From Ceratobasidium sp. AG-K (Eukaryota > Basidiomycota > Agaricomycetes > Cantharellales > Ceratobasidiaceae), in contig JAWNGF010000003.1 of NCBI GenBank assembly GCA_037039685.1, positions 1,674,001 through 1,738,000 of the forward strand: DNA of 64,000 bases, read 5' to 3'. This document shows positions 48,443 to 58,546 of this stretch, in pieces. The notes beneath the pieces were generated by a model that worked only from the letters and a program-made list of their open reading frames with translations, had not been told where the DNA came from and did no database searches. The number at the start of each line of letters is the position of its first letter. Within the stretch, counting starts at the first letter, position 1. The translations under genes were made by a program, and so were the position numbers.

Positions 48443-50196
48443 ATGCGCTGGGCACTCCTTGGCCTCTTGCCTCTCGCGCGCGCCGCATTCCCCAGCTATC
48501 CCAACGAATTCGTCCCGCCCAAGGTCCTCCTCACATCCGACGTATGGACAGCAACCACCCGCGCGGCTCAGTTTAGCGTCGTCAAGTTTGCCGATGAAGT
48601 CCTCCGCGAAGGTCCATGGTGTGAGTCTATTCTTAGACACGACTGGGTAGGGTTTGACACTCTGTAGCCGTCATGAACAAGAGCGTTACGCCGCCGTCGG
48701 GGGATAAACAGTAAGCCTGCCGTGCTGTGCGTTACGTATACTCACCTCTCGTAATTAGTGATTATCTCAGCTATCGACCCTAGTACGTCCCTCCTATCCT
48801 AACACCACCTGAACTAACTTGAGACCTCGCAGCTACTGGCCCAACTGCTCCAACGCCGGCAACACCACCGAACTCACCCAGGAACAAAGTAAGGCCCCCT
48901 AACCCCTCTCAACCCACCTAACCCACCTAACCCGGGTAGTCTACGTGCAATGCACCTACGAACGCCGAGACGGCGAATTCAACCCCGACTACCGCCTCGC
49001 AAACGATTCAGGCGCAACCCAAGCCCTCATGGACGCACTCCTCTACGCACCCGTCGCACACCTCGCACTCACCAAGGACACCACCCTCGACCAAAACAAA
49101 CGCGGGGCCAAGTGGTACGCCGACGCAGCTTTGCACGCCGCCAGGGTATTCTTTGTCGACCCCGAGACGCGGGTCAACCCCCATTTGAATTATTCGCAGC
49201 TGTTGAGAGGGCCGGGTGTCCAGGTGGGCAGTCCGACGGGGGTGTTGGATATGCATTGGTGGCCGAAAGCGTTGAGTGGGATTTTGCTTATGCGGGAGAT
49301 GGGGGTGTGGTCCGAGGCGGATGTGGCGGGGATTGTGGAGTGGGCGAGGGCGTATATTCCGTGGTTGCAGACGAACGAGTTGGCCAAGGCTGAGCGGGCG
49401 AGCGACAAGTACGTCTCCCTGTATAGAGCTTATTCGCTGTGGGTACTGATGAGAGCAGCAACCACGGCTCGTACTTTTTCAACCAGCTCGCCGCACTGCA
49501 GATCCTCGTCGGGGACAACGACGGTGCAAAAGCGACGCTCCAAGACTACTTTACGGGTATCTACCAGACGCAAATCTCGGCCAACGGAGACCAACCCAAG
49601 GAAAGCGAACGCACGCATCCGTATCATTATCGTGGGTACAACCTCTGCGCCATGATCGTAAGTCGCTAGTGACGTGATGACAGGGTATTGACAGCATGTA
49701 TGCGCAGAACAATGCCCGCCTGGCTGAATACGTGGGTTACGACGGATGGAATGCCAAGTCTGCATCGGGTGCGGGAATCCAGGCCGCCGCAGATTATGCC
49801 ATGGGATTCACACCGGGTCCGGGCGAAGCAGCTAGCGAACTCTTTCCTCAGGCAAGTCCCCCGTCCTTTTCTTTTCCTATTGTCTAATAAAGCGAACAGA
49901 TCGCTGCCATTGCGGTCAAATTCGGCGACCCATCTGGGAAATACGCAGCGTTCCTCGCATCCAAGGACGCGTCCTACCCAGCCCGCCCCTGGTTCCTGTG
50001 GAACCAACCGCTCTCGGACTCGGGTCTCGCCGCTGGGTTGGTGGACAAGGCGACGCCCGACAATGATGATGGCGGATCGGGCAGCGCAGATCCTGATAAT
50101 GGCGGGTCAAACACCTCCAAGAACGATGCTGGACGTCTCGGCGTAAGCGCTGGGTTGGCCTTGGCCTTTTTGAGTGTGATGGTGCTTGGACTTTAA
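48443..50196 (+). CDS. GPI-anchored alginate-lyase-fold protein
   Basis: A secreted protein of about 450 residues with the alginate lyase (PF05426-type) toroid fold, cleaving polyuronates by beta-elimination or a related sugar polymer. Signal peptide: MRWALLGLLPLARAAF. Landmarks are KHDYLSYRPYYWPNCSNAG, then QCTYERRDGEFNPDYRLAND, and SPTGVLDMHWWPKALSG. Around 49460 the joined exons read SDNNHGSYFFNQLAALQIL, with the Asn-His pair used for catalysis in A1-III lyases, followed by THPYHYRGYNLCAM with Arg/Tyr. The C-terminus is Ser/Gly/Asn-rich and ends in a hydrophobic tail (GVSAGLALAFLSVMVLGL), a GPI-anchor signal. Substrate is unknown; fungi rarely meet alginate, so a plant or cell-wall uronide is likelier. 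Confidence 0.82.
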
Positions 50197-51501
50197 TTGG
50201 ACTCGTGCCAAGACTTTGATTGTGACATTCTCTTGTGCTTTATTGTACACTTTTGTGTTGCTAATGTACTGTCGCTCTTTGTTGTGATTTACATATCATC
50301 CACGTTGCTTCGGCGGCACATCTCTTTGGCGTGGGATCCTCAGTGGCGGGTGGCTATATGCGTGTGTTCAGGTACCAACAAGACTGCTCAAAGACGACAA
50401 TAGACGCCGACGACAATAGAGACCCGTATTGCTGTACCAATGTATCCATCGTCAAGCTCCGAGACAGTTAAATGGACTGAAACATCCCTTATTTCACCAT
50501 CACATGACCGCGCCGACCAATCATTTGCCAAAATCGTCCGCCTCGTGTATCACCCACGCAAACAAAGTCCTGGCGCGGCGCTGTTGGCAGCAACACCCAA
50601 CCACCTCCCACCCCCACCCTCCTTTCCAAAATGTCCAGCTCCGACCTACGAGTTATCCTCCACACACCTTCAAGCTGGCACGTCTCCAAACCACTCCTTT
50701 ACGATATCCCCCGACACTGCGTCGTCTCTGCGGCCGACCCTTCACGACTGGACGTCAAACTCCTGATCATACATCTCAAGAAAAAACTGTTTCCGACCAT
50801 GCCGTTTTCACACCAACGGAGGTGTTTGATGAAAGTTCAAGGTGCGCGCGGGGTATTTGGTCGTGTGTGGTTGTTGACGTCGTTGTAGACCGGTCGTTTT
50901 GTTTAATGGTCAATTACGGAGGCGAGTGGGTGGGCACGATCAAGTCGAGCCTGGAACTATCATGCTGGACGATTCAGCTCGAGTTGTGAGTGTTTTGTTT
51001 GTGCGTCTTGGGTGGTTGCTGAGTTGATCTAGTTCGACGTCATACGCCCAATTTGCTTACGCTGGTTCGTTTTACACTCAGACGTCAGAGGACTAGGACT
51101 TTTCCATTGTTGTATTTTTACATTCATGACATTAATCAAAACATGCGGAGTTTTCGAGGTACTCGCAACAGAGTCGGGGAAAAGCGAAATGGGCTCATTT
51201 GGGATTAGTGGGTTTCCCGAGTCCTGGTACCTCCAAGAATCACGCTTGAACTTGTTGGGCTCGAACGCAGCATTCGAACACGGTAAACAAACCACCACTA
51301 ATTAGCTCCCAATTTAGTACTTGATCCAGTCGCGTTATCAAAGATTAGCCAATGATCACAAGCTGGTCACGGGTGCACATGGTTCTGACAGCGCTCGAGT
51401 TCTTGCCAACTCGACGACCAGTCATCTGAAAACGACTTTTTTACGAAGTTAGTCCGCCGCCCACCTGACGCAAAAATTAGCGTGGCGAGAAGTTCTTGAG
51501 T
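50197..51501. other. Intergenic region, no supported gene
   Basis: About 1.3 kb. An ORF at 50631-50888 (MSSSDLRVILHTPSSWHVS, later RLDVKLLIIHLKKKLFP) looks protein-like but matches nothing and has no clear partner exons. The rest is unremarkable up to the mannanase promoter repeat. Confidence 0.35.
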
Positions 51502-51658
51502 CGGCAAAAGAGGCGATTGGTCGAATGGTAACACGTCTCGAGTTTGCGGCGTCGAGCTATGCAACGCAAAGTATATTGGGCCGGCAGGAGAGACGATTGG
51601 TTGAGCGTCAGTAGATCTTGAGCTCGTGATATTAAACTACGCAACGCGTAGTATATTG
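51502..51658. repeat. Tandem duplicated promoter element (80-bp period)
   Basis: Two copies, 51502-51578 and 51582-51658, align without gaps at an exact 80-bp offset. Shared blocks are CGGCA..GAGRCGATTGGTYGA at the left end and CTAYGCAACGC..AGTATATTG at the right end; the middle is diverged. Each copy carries an inverted CCAAT box (ATTGG, at 51516 and 51596). The right copy has the inverted repeat CTACGC-AAC-GCGTAG at 51637-51651. The array ends 18 bp before the mannanase TATA box, so it is likely an upstream activating region. Confidence 0.7.
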
Positions 51659-51676
51659 AAGAATGAAGCGCGAGGG

Positions 51677-51683
51677 TATAAAT
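51677..51683 (+). promoter_or_regulatory. TATA box of the endo-mannanase gene
   Basis: TATAAAT, 61 nt before the ATG at 51744, immediately downstream of the duplicated element. Followed by a CT-rich leader (CTCATCTCACTCGCTCTCC), usual around fungal transcription starts. Confidence 0.6.
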
Positions 51684-51743
51684 GCGAGGCAGCGTATGCA
51701 AGCATAGCATCATTCTCATCTCACTCGCTCTCCTTTTCTGACT

Positions 51744-53728
51744 ATGAAGTACTCTTTCACTACTGCTGCAATCTTTGCCGCGATCGGCCTGACGGTCGCT
51801 ACACCCGTCGAACCTCGTCAGATTTCTAGCTTTGTCAAGACCTCTGGCCAGAGGTTCACCCTCGATGGTCAAAAGTTTACCGTCGTTGGGGTGAGTAATA
51901 CCGTTTGCGTCAAGACCGTCACTAATAGGAATGTAGTCCAATGCGTACTGGATTCCTCAACTATCGTCTACCTCTGACATCACTACCGCGTTCAATGATC
52001 TGAAGAAGGCGTGAGTACCCGTGTCTGCGCATCTAACATCATCTAACACCACATCAGTGGCTTTACCACGCTCCGCACCTGGGGCTTCAACGAAGTGACG
52101 AGCCCAAGCGGCACATACTACAACTTGTGGAACGGAAACACTGCTACGCTAAACACCGGTGCCAATGGTCTCGCAAAGTTTGGTGCGTTGCAAGCTTGTG
52201 ATTTACATTGCATGCTAAGCGAGGTTGTAACTAGATACGGTCGTTGCCCAGGCTAAAGCGTAAGTATTGAGGGCTGGGTTGGCGTCGGGAATTTGATATG
52301 AACCTTCTCAGTGCGGGGATTCGTCTCATTGTCGCATTGACCAACAACTGGTCTGGTGCGTTATCGAGTAATGCAGTTGCACTCCGGGCTAACAGTAGAT
52401 ATCCAGACTACGGCGGAATGGATGTCTACGTGAAGCAAATCCTAAATTCCAACAACCATGACCTTTTTTATACCGACGCGAAGGTCAAGGCCGCTTACAA
52501 AAAGTACGTCAGTGGGTTCGTTGGGAGGTACAAGAACGAGCCTACGATCTTGGGCTGGTACGTATCCGTGTTCCTCTGCCAACTCGGATTGAGCTCAGGT
52601 TTTGTCGTACAGGGAGTTGGCCAACGAACCCCGCTGCAAGGGTTCCTCTGGAACCTCGACTGGGACTTGCACAACCAAGGTACGCTCCTAGACCAACATA
52701 TGGGCAGTTCTGACTTTGTTTTGGTAGACTATCACAGCCTGGGCTAGTATGTGACACATCTTCTCCGAGATAACCTCTCTAACGTATTGGGTTATAGCTG
52801 AAATGGCCGCATACATCAAGTCCATCGACTCGTGAGTTGACAATACTCTAATAATGATGAAATAATCTCAGCCGACCCATAAAGGAATCACCTGGTTGCG
52901 CTCGGAGACGAAGGGTTCTACAACCAACGTAAGTCCGCACCATCAATCATGTATGACGTCCACTCACCTTCCTTCGCTTTTTAGCAAGCGCGCCGACTTA
53001 TCCATACCAAGGCAGCGAAGGTGTCGACTTTGATGCTAACCTTAGTAAGCACCTTCACTGAGATAGTTTAAAACTCGACCATGGAAACTGAGCACGTTGT
53101 AGAAATCCCGTCTATCGATTTTGGTACTTTCCACTCTTACCCTGACCACTGGGGCCAAGCTTCCAACGTCGTTGCGTGGGGCACGCAATGGATCAAAGGC
53201 AAGCAATCCGTAGATATCCTCGCGGTATAGGTTGCTCACAAAGAGGCGCACACAGACCATGCCGCTTCGCAAAAGTCTGCTAACAAGGCAAGTAGGTCTG
53301 AGTGTCGCCATAGTAGAGTCTAATGAACGTTGTGTAGCCCGTAATCCTCGAAGAGTTTGGTGCGCTCAGCAACCAGGCTGTGGGTTTCAATATGCTTTGT
53401 GCTTGGAGGAAAAGGCTAATCATACCGCTCCTAGAGTACCTACACTACCTGGTGGGATGCAATTATTTCCAGCGGACTTGCTGGAGATCTCATCTGGTTG
53501 GTACTCAACGCTGCGTGTTATGACTCATCCTTGAATATGTTTGTACAAACAGGCAGGCTGGAAGCACCGTTTCAACCGGCAAGACCCACGACGATGGCTT
53601 CACTGTATTCCCTGGAGAGGTAAGCGGGCTTCCGACGGCGTACCAATTTTTGACACTAACTTTGCTGGCGTTAGGCCGAGTACACCCTCCAAACCAAGTA
53701 TGCTGCTTCTCTCAAGGCGCGCGCGTGA
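51744..53728 (+). CDS. GH5 endo-1,4-beta-mannanase (GH5_7-type)
   Basis: A secreted hydrolase cutting beta-1,4-mannan backbones of plant hemicellulose. It has a signal peptide, MKYSFTTAAIFAAIGLTVAT, then a PVEPR propeptide-like end. The catalytic (beta/alpha)8 barrel starts FTLDGQKFTVVGSNAYW, with FTTLRTWGFNE, ANGLAKFDTVVAQAKAAGIR and LIVALTNNW. The acid/base Glu is in LGWELANEPRC across the intron near 52559-52620. TFHSYPDHWG precedes the nucleophile Glu in VILEEFGALSNQ near 53345. The end reads TTWWDAIISSGLAGDLIW, STVSTGKTHDDGF and a stop after KARA. About 14 introns of around 50 nt split the gene. No cellulose-binding module is visible. Confidence 0.92.
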
Positions 53729-54215
53729 GAAGCACAGCAGATCTATTGTTCATTCTGTATGCTACCGAGCTCTCCAATTCTATGTTGCCGTTTTTGTCTC
53801 GTATTCGGGCCTACTGCAAGGCTCATCGTGTCTGTTAGTAAGCGTACAGATCTTCTGAGGTGAAATGCTTGTTGTCAGTTATCATTTATATACAAAGCCA
53901 ACGCATACAGCTACTTTACTGAGGTTTGCCGAAGCTATGACTAGGATTGGTGTTGAGGTTCGGTAGTAGACTCAAACGATTCCGTAGCCCCGGAATCAAG
54001 CTAATACTTATGAGGTTGCTTATTTGTAGGATTGAGAAGTCGTGTGCAGTCAACATCAAAATCGAAAAGACAGAACGCCCCAAAGGGGTCTGATTGATAT
54101 TGATATCTCTAACAAGGTGCCATGATATGCGTCTATACTGCTACAACTATCAATAAATAAACTAACACGACAGCGAACCAACTCGAATATCAAAGGCGTC
54201 TACTTGAACCAGCTT
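53729..54215. other. Convergent 3' spacer
   Basis: About 490 bp between the mannanase and UPF0643 stops. No gene or repeat recognised. Confidence 0.45.
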
Positions 54216-55203
54216 TTACCACCCAACTTCCCCACTAGTATAAGGAGTAATTTCAAGCTTAGGCTCGCCCTTCCGTTTCCTCAAAGCGTATCGCTCAAGT
54301 GTGTAGTACTCGAATGAAGCTGCAGCGAGGCGCATGGCTTTGATATGATGGGGTCTGGAGTTGGCCGCTGCCGCGTGTGCTTTGGACTAAGATTGTGTTA
54401 GGACATTGTCGGTATCGAATGAGTAAAGTAACGAACCTGCCAGATACACGTTGCGAGGTTGTCACCCGTCTTTGAATCGGGGACGCCGTACCAGTACATG
54501 ATGAGCTAGTGAAACCGAGGAGTAAGTAACAAAACCACCGTGTAAGCTCTTTGTAGCTTACCCCTCCGTTCTGAACAGCCTCTTCATGAGCCAATCTATC
54601 TGCTTCATACAGAGCTATCATCCGACATGATTAGAAACGCCATTTGCATCATAGTGGAATAGACTTACGATAGCTATCGCTTCCGGCCTTTCTCCTACTC
54701 CTGAAAGCAACTACATACCACTCCCGCTCGATTTCCCCCTTGGCTAACTTTTCGTCATCGCTTTTGTAGGCGGCACTAATCTCGTCCCAATTGAATACCT
54801 CGGGATAAGGTAGGTGTGCAAACCCCTCTTGCACTTTCAAAAAATGCAACGCTCGATGGAGTGCAAGCGATGCTGGATCAATATCTGGGAGGCGTGTGGC
54901 AGTAGGATGGAGACGGTCGGGGTGTGGAGGGATTTTTGGAAGCTCAGTGTGATGATGGCCTCTACTCGGGTCTCTAGCGGTAGACGAGACTGATTTCGGA
55001 AGAGCAGAGAGCAAAGGTGGGAGGTATAGGACAGGCTCCGTAGGTTCATGAACAGACGCATTAGTAAAGCTTGGGAGCGTATGGGGGTCTCGCTCCTGAT
55101 GCCGATGCTCAGCATCTGTTTGTGGGGTAGCGCGAGTTTGAACGGGGACGAAGGTCAAGCCAGGCATATTCGGAATTGGGGGAGTGTGACTTGTATCCCC
55201 CAC
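54216..55203 (-). CDS. UPF0643-family protein
   Basis: A protein of about 260 residues conserved in fungi without a known function. The first exon gives MGDTSHTPPIPNMPGLTFVP, a Pro-rich segment, then DPASLALHRALHFLKVQEGF and EIEREWYVVAFRSRRKAGSD. After introns come YEADRLAHEEAVQNGGLIMY, WYGVPDSKTGDNLATCIWQS and KAHAAAANSRPHHIKAMRLA. It ends YTSGEVGW. The motif series 'E-W-Y-V-V-A-F-R-S', 'YWYG-PD...G-NLATCIWQS' and 'A-NSRPHH-KAM-LA' is the UPF0643 hallmark as I recall it. Three or four short introns are present. Cytosolic, with no targeting signal. Confidence 0.7.
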
Positions 55204-55547
55204 ATTTGCAGTTCTTTTAACTCTCTGCTGGCCGACATAAACAGCTCACAAGCAGATGGCGCAAGCACACGTCTTACCGTGTAATCCCGTTGCATTTCGT
55301 ACGTACAGGCTTAGCAACCAGCCTCCTCTGACACGTCAACTGAATGCAATGAGCTGCGCGACCCCCTGCATTGCGCAATCGTGAGCAAGTTATGTGAATG
55401 TATTATATAATACAGTGTGATTACAGATCTGTGGGACCTCCACTTTAAGTCTTCGTCCGGCCAGGGTGAAACAGATGGACAGGCTTACGAAAAGATTTAA
55501 TCCCGATATTATTCATGTGTACCAACACTAACGTGGCTGGGTATTGC
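55204..55547. other. Spacer between two minus-strand genes
   Basis: About 345 bp; UPF0643 promoter and ATG6 3' end. No gene seen. Confidence 0.45.
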
Positions 55548-57363
55548 TTAAGCGGTTGTCGCCCATTTCAGAAGAATCTTGAGAGCAAGCAGAACATGAC
55601 GAAGTGCACGTGTCCAAACTTCCTCTTGATTGAATTGCCACTTGATAGATGCGTCTCCAATCTTGTCTTTCACAATTCTTTATAAGGGGAATATTGTTAA
55701 AAAAATTAATGCGTCTGAAAATGGAAAAAAAATGCGTACGGATGGGGAAATTCGATGGTTTCTTCCTGTGACTTCGCGAATTCAATGATTTGCCTCAGAC
55801 ATTCTAAAAAGGCGACCATTCCATAGTCGAAACGTCGGTTGTGGAGCAGTCGGCCAATATGCAGTTCGCCGGAGCCAAAGCTAGATAGGGAATAAATGGA
55901 TAAGTTTGTTCCATCAGTGGCAAGTGATGCTGTAATCAACTTACAGTTCATAGACCGCCTTGTCGCCCCCAATCCGCTCGATGCGGGAACAAGACCCCAT
56001 GGGCACAAGTCGGTACCTACACCTCATCGTAAGTACCAACTGGGGCGGCAAGTCCATCACGAACTTACTGCTCGAACACAAATCCCACCTTGCGAGCAAT
56101 GGTGTGAAGTAATAGCAGCGCTTGCCCCCAGGCAGCGTTAACCTCAGGCCATGGTACCGCCGCACCTGTAACCCGCCCAAGCCGAAGCCCATTGATGGTG
56201 CCAAACAATCCATCGTGCCCGATACAAAACGCATCATTGTAAACATTCGCGCGAGCTAGGCGTGCCAGCTCGGCCGCGTCGGCCTCTTGGGCAGCCCGAA
56301 TCGCACGAAGTGAGTCGGCGGCTGACGATTCCACGAGCACGTTTGCATTGTAGAGACGCCAAAATCTAACACAGCGGTTCAACGAGATTCTGCATCGGCG
56401 AATCATATGTACTTACTCAGCTTCCTTCTCCTCTAACTCCTTCTCCTCTCGTTCTAGCTCTGCGAGCTCCCTATCCAATCGCGCCTTCTCCTGCTCCGCA
56501 TCCAGTAGTTCGTCCAGCACAGACTTTTCCTCTATCTTGAGCTCTTCAATTCGGACCTCCATTTCTTTGATATTCCCGGTGTTGGTGTTGTTTCGGATAT
56601 CGCGCTCAAAGGCAATGTACCCGTCTCGCTCCCGTTTAGTCTCTTCGAGTTGCTTCGTGAGAGCAGCGATCAGAACTGACGTGCAGTCGGCACATAGCGG
56701 GTGGTCTATGTCGGTTCGGTTGGAAAGGAGCGTGTAGAGCTTAAGAGTCTGGGCGAGGTGGTGGGATCGAGGTGGGGCAGCAGGAGCTTGAGGTTTGGGC
56801 GGCGAGGTAACGGCAGGCGTACTCGTTGGTTTTTCGGTCGCGGTAGGTAATTTTCGGGACGATGGTGCAGCTTTAAGAGTCGGAGTGGATGCACGGGATC
56901 TCGACTTTTGAGTACCACTAGGAGGTTTGGTCACGTCGCTGGGTATCTTGTGAATCACACTATCTTGGAGAAGAACAAAGGACTCTCCGGCAGGTCGGTG
57001 TTTAGATGAACTCGATCGTGCGGATCCTGATGATGTTTGCGCTCGCTGCCAGGCAGCCTTGGAGGAAGCAGGGGCTGGAAGGCTCGCAAGCTTTTGTGAA
57101 GGCGAAGCGAGCGTGTCACGCTGAACTTGCTGGGGAAGCGACGCTGAGAACGGAGATGGTCAATATCTGTCTTAAAAAGACTATTCACGTACATACCAGC
57201 AACCATATCGACCGCCGCGGGTGTCAACGCTGTCAACGAGGGGTCGAGTTGCAGTGGCTATAGCATCGAAGAGCCGTCAGAGCCATGGGAGTCAGCAGAG
57301 AGAGTACATTGGATAATTTACCTGCTTACATTGCTGGCACACAAAGCTTAGGTCTTCAGCCAT
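55548..57363 (-). CDS. ATG6: Autophagy protein Atg6/Vps30 (Beclin 1)
   Basis: Atg6 is a core subunit of the class III PI3-kinase (Vps34) complexes used in autophagy and vacuolar sorting. The N-terminus carries the CxxC pair in [20 protein letters not shown] Pro/Ser-rich linker follows ([19 protein letters not shown]). The coiled-coil is [20 protein letters not shown]. The beta-alpha autophagy-specific domain then starts with [40 protein letters not shown] and LRLGRV, with [40 protein letters not shown] and [15 protein letters not shown]. It ends [12 protein letters not shown], the family's usual C-terminus. About 480 residues. It shares a 128-bp divergent promoter with the complex I subunit gene. 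Confidence 0.95.
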
Positions 57364-57491
57364 ATTAGTATCAGGATATTAATTCTGTTTGAGTGGTGAT
57401 TGTCAGGGTTGAGTGGGCTGAACAACCTTGGCAAACGTCATCTAAGCGCCCTGATTACTCAAGCAGATATCGCTCATTCCTCTCATCCACC
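57364..57491. promoter_or_regulatory. 128-bp bidirectional promoter (ATG6 / complex I subunit)
   Basis: The two start codons face away from each other with only 128 bp between them. Both transcripts must start inside this stretch. It has no TATA box and contains CT-rich leader sequence on the plus side (CGCTCATTCCTCTCATCC). Confidence 0.55.
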
Positions 57492-58252
57492 ATGGCCACG
57501 AAGAAAGCGGTTGGTCAGTTTGCGGACCACACCAAGTACCACCTGGCACCCAAGGGTACGTGGATAGCATATGAAGTACATTATCATGCCCTAACAATAT
57601 TGCAGGATTTTGGAAAAAGTTCCGTGAGTATCAATCATCTCATCCACTGTCGAATACCCGTTGACCAGCAGATAGGTGACACGGTCGTCGTTAACCCCGA
57701 GATATCTTCCGGTATACCTATTGTAACTTCCCATCGCTGGCCTCAGCCTGCTTCTAGGCCAGAATTATACTCGACTCCCGCATCTAAAGGCATGTTCTCA
57801 CTAATCGTAATATCCTGGTTAACCGATTTGGAACAGCATCTGACCCGGCACAGAACCCATACTGGAAGCGAGATGCTCGTCGACAATACCCCCAACTTTC
57901 CGTAGTCACACAGGATCACCTTTCTCAGGTGCTTTTAGGCGCGCCTACGGCTCCAGCGTAAGCATGATATCCTTGCTTTATTCGAACGTTATTGACCAAT
58001 CTCAATACATTCGACAGGGTTGCGGCTCCATCGGAGGGTGATAAATCCTCGGTTCCAGCTCAAACCTCTGCACCTGCACCCGTCGAATTGACCGAGGCTA
58101 TTGCGAAGCTGACCAATTCGGGCAAGGCCTTTTCTGCTGCCAACCTTCCCCCTAGTCCCCCATTCAAAAAGTGGGCGGCCGCCAAGCAAGAAGATGCACC
58201 ACACGACCCGAAGGCGTATTGGCCCATGAGTTTGTATGGTGGATCTGTGTAG
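57492..58252 (+). CDS. NADH-ubiquinone oxidoreductase 21-kDa-type subunit
   Basis: An accessory subunit of mitochondrial complex I found in fungi (21.3-kDa, NUZM type). Five exons join to MATKKAVGQFADHTKYHLAP, GFWKKFRDTVVVNPEISSG, IPIVTSHRWPQPASRPELYS, TPASKASDPAQNPYWKRDAR and QYPQLSVVTQDHLSQVLLG. A Pro/Ala-rich C-terminal third with LTEAIAKLTNSGKAFSAANL ends DPKAYWPMSLYGGSV. The 'FWKKFRD-VVNPEISSGIP' and 'SDPAQNPYWKRD.RR.YPQLS' blocks are the identifying features. The role is assembly or stability of complex I; it has no cofactor site. Confidence 0.8.
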
Positions 58253-58546
58253 GTAGATGCGAGTAATTCAACACTTTCCATTGGCCTATCTGGAACTTGG
58301 GCTGGGATTGACTTCACACGAAAACACAACGTTAAGTGACACCTTAAATTGAACCAACTGACAGACATTATCATCAAAGCACACTGACTGCGCATAACCA
58401 AGAAGACACATGAGCCCAATTCGTGAAATTACGACACATCACACCGAAACACATCATGCGGTGGTCTCCTTCTCTGAGTTTTCGGTATACTTTCCGCTTC
58501 CCGGATGGAATATATCCTGGAATCAAACGTTCAGAACGGCTATGTG
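58253..58546. other. Convergent 3' spacer
   Basis: About 290 bp between the complex I subunit and DUR3 stops. Contains an ACACATCA-type short run near 58430-58455. No gene. Confidence 0.4.

Noticed and set aside
47781..48650. A 289-codon plus ORF across the RhoGAP 5' end and the alginate-lyase-like start
   Set aside because: It is antisense to the LIM domains and out of frame with the clear signal peptide at 48443; open only through GC-rich composition.
48906..48938. Short repeat of CCACCTAACC in an intron of the alginate-lyase-like gene
   Set aside because: Only two to three units; not a telomeric TTAGGG array and too short to be a notable repeat.
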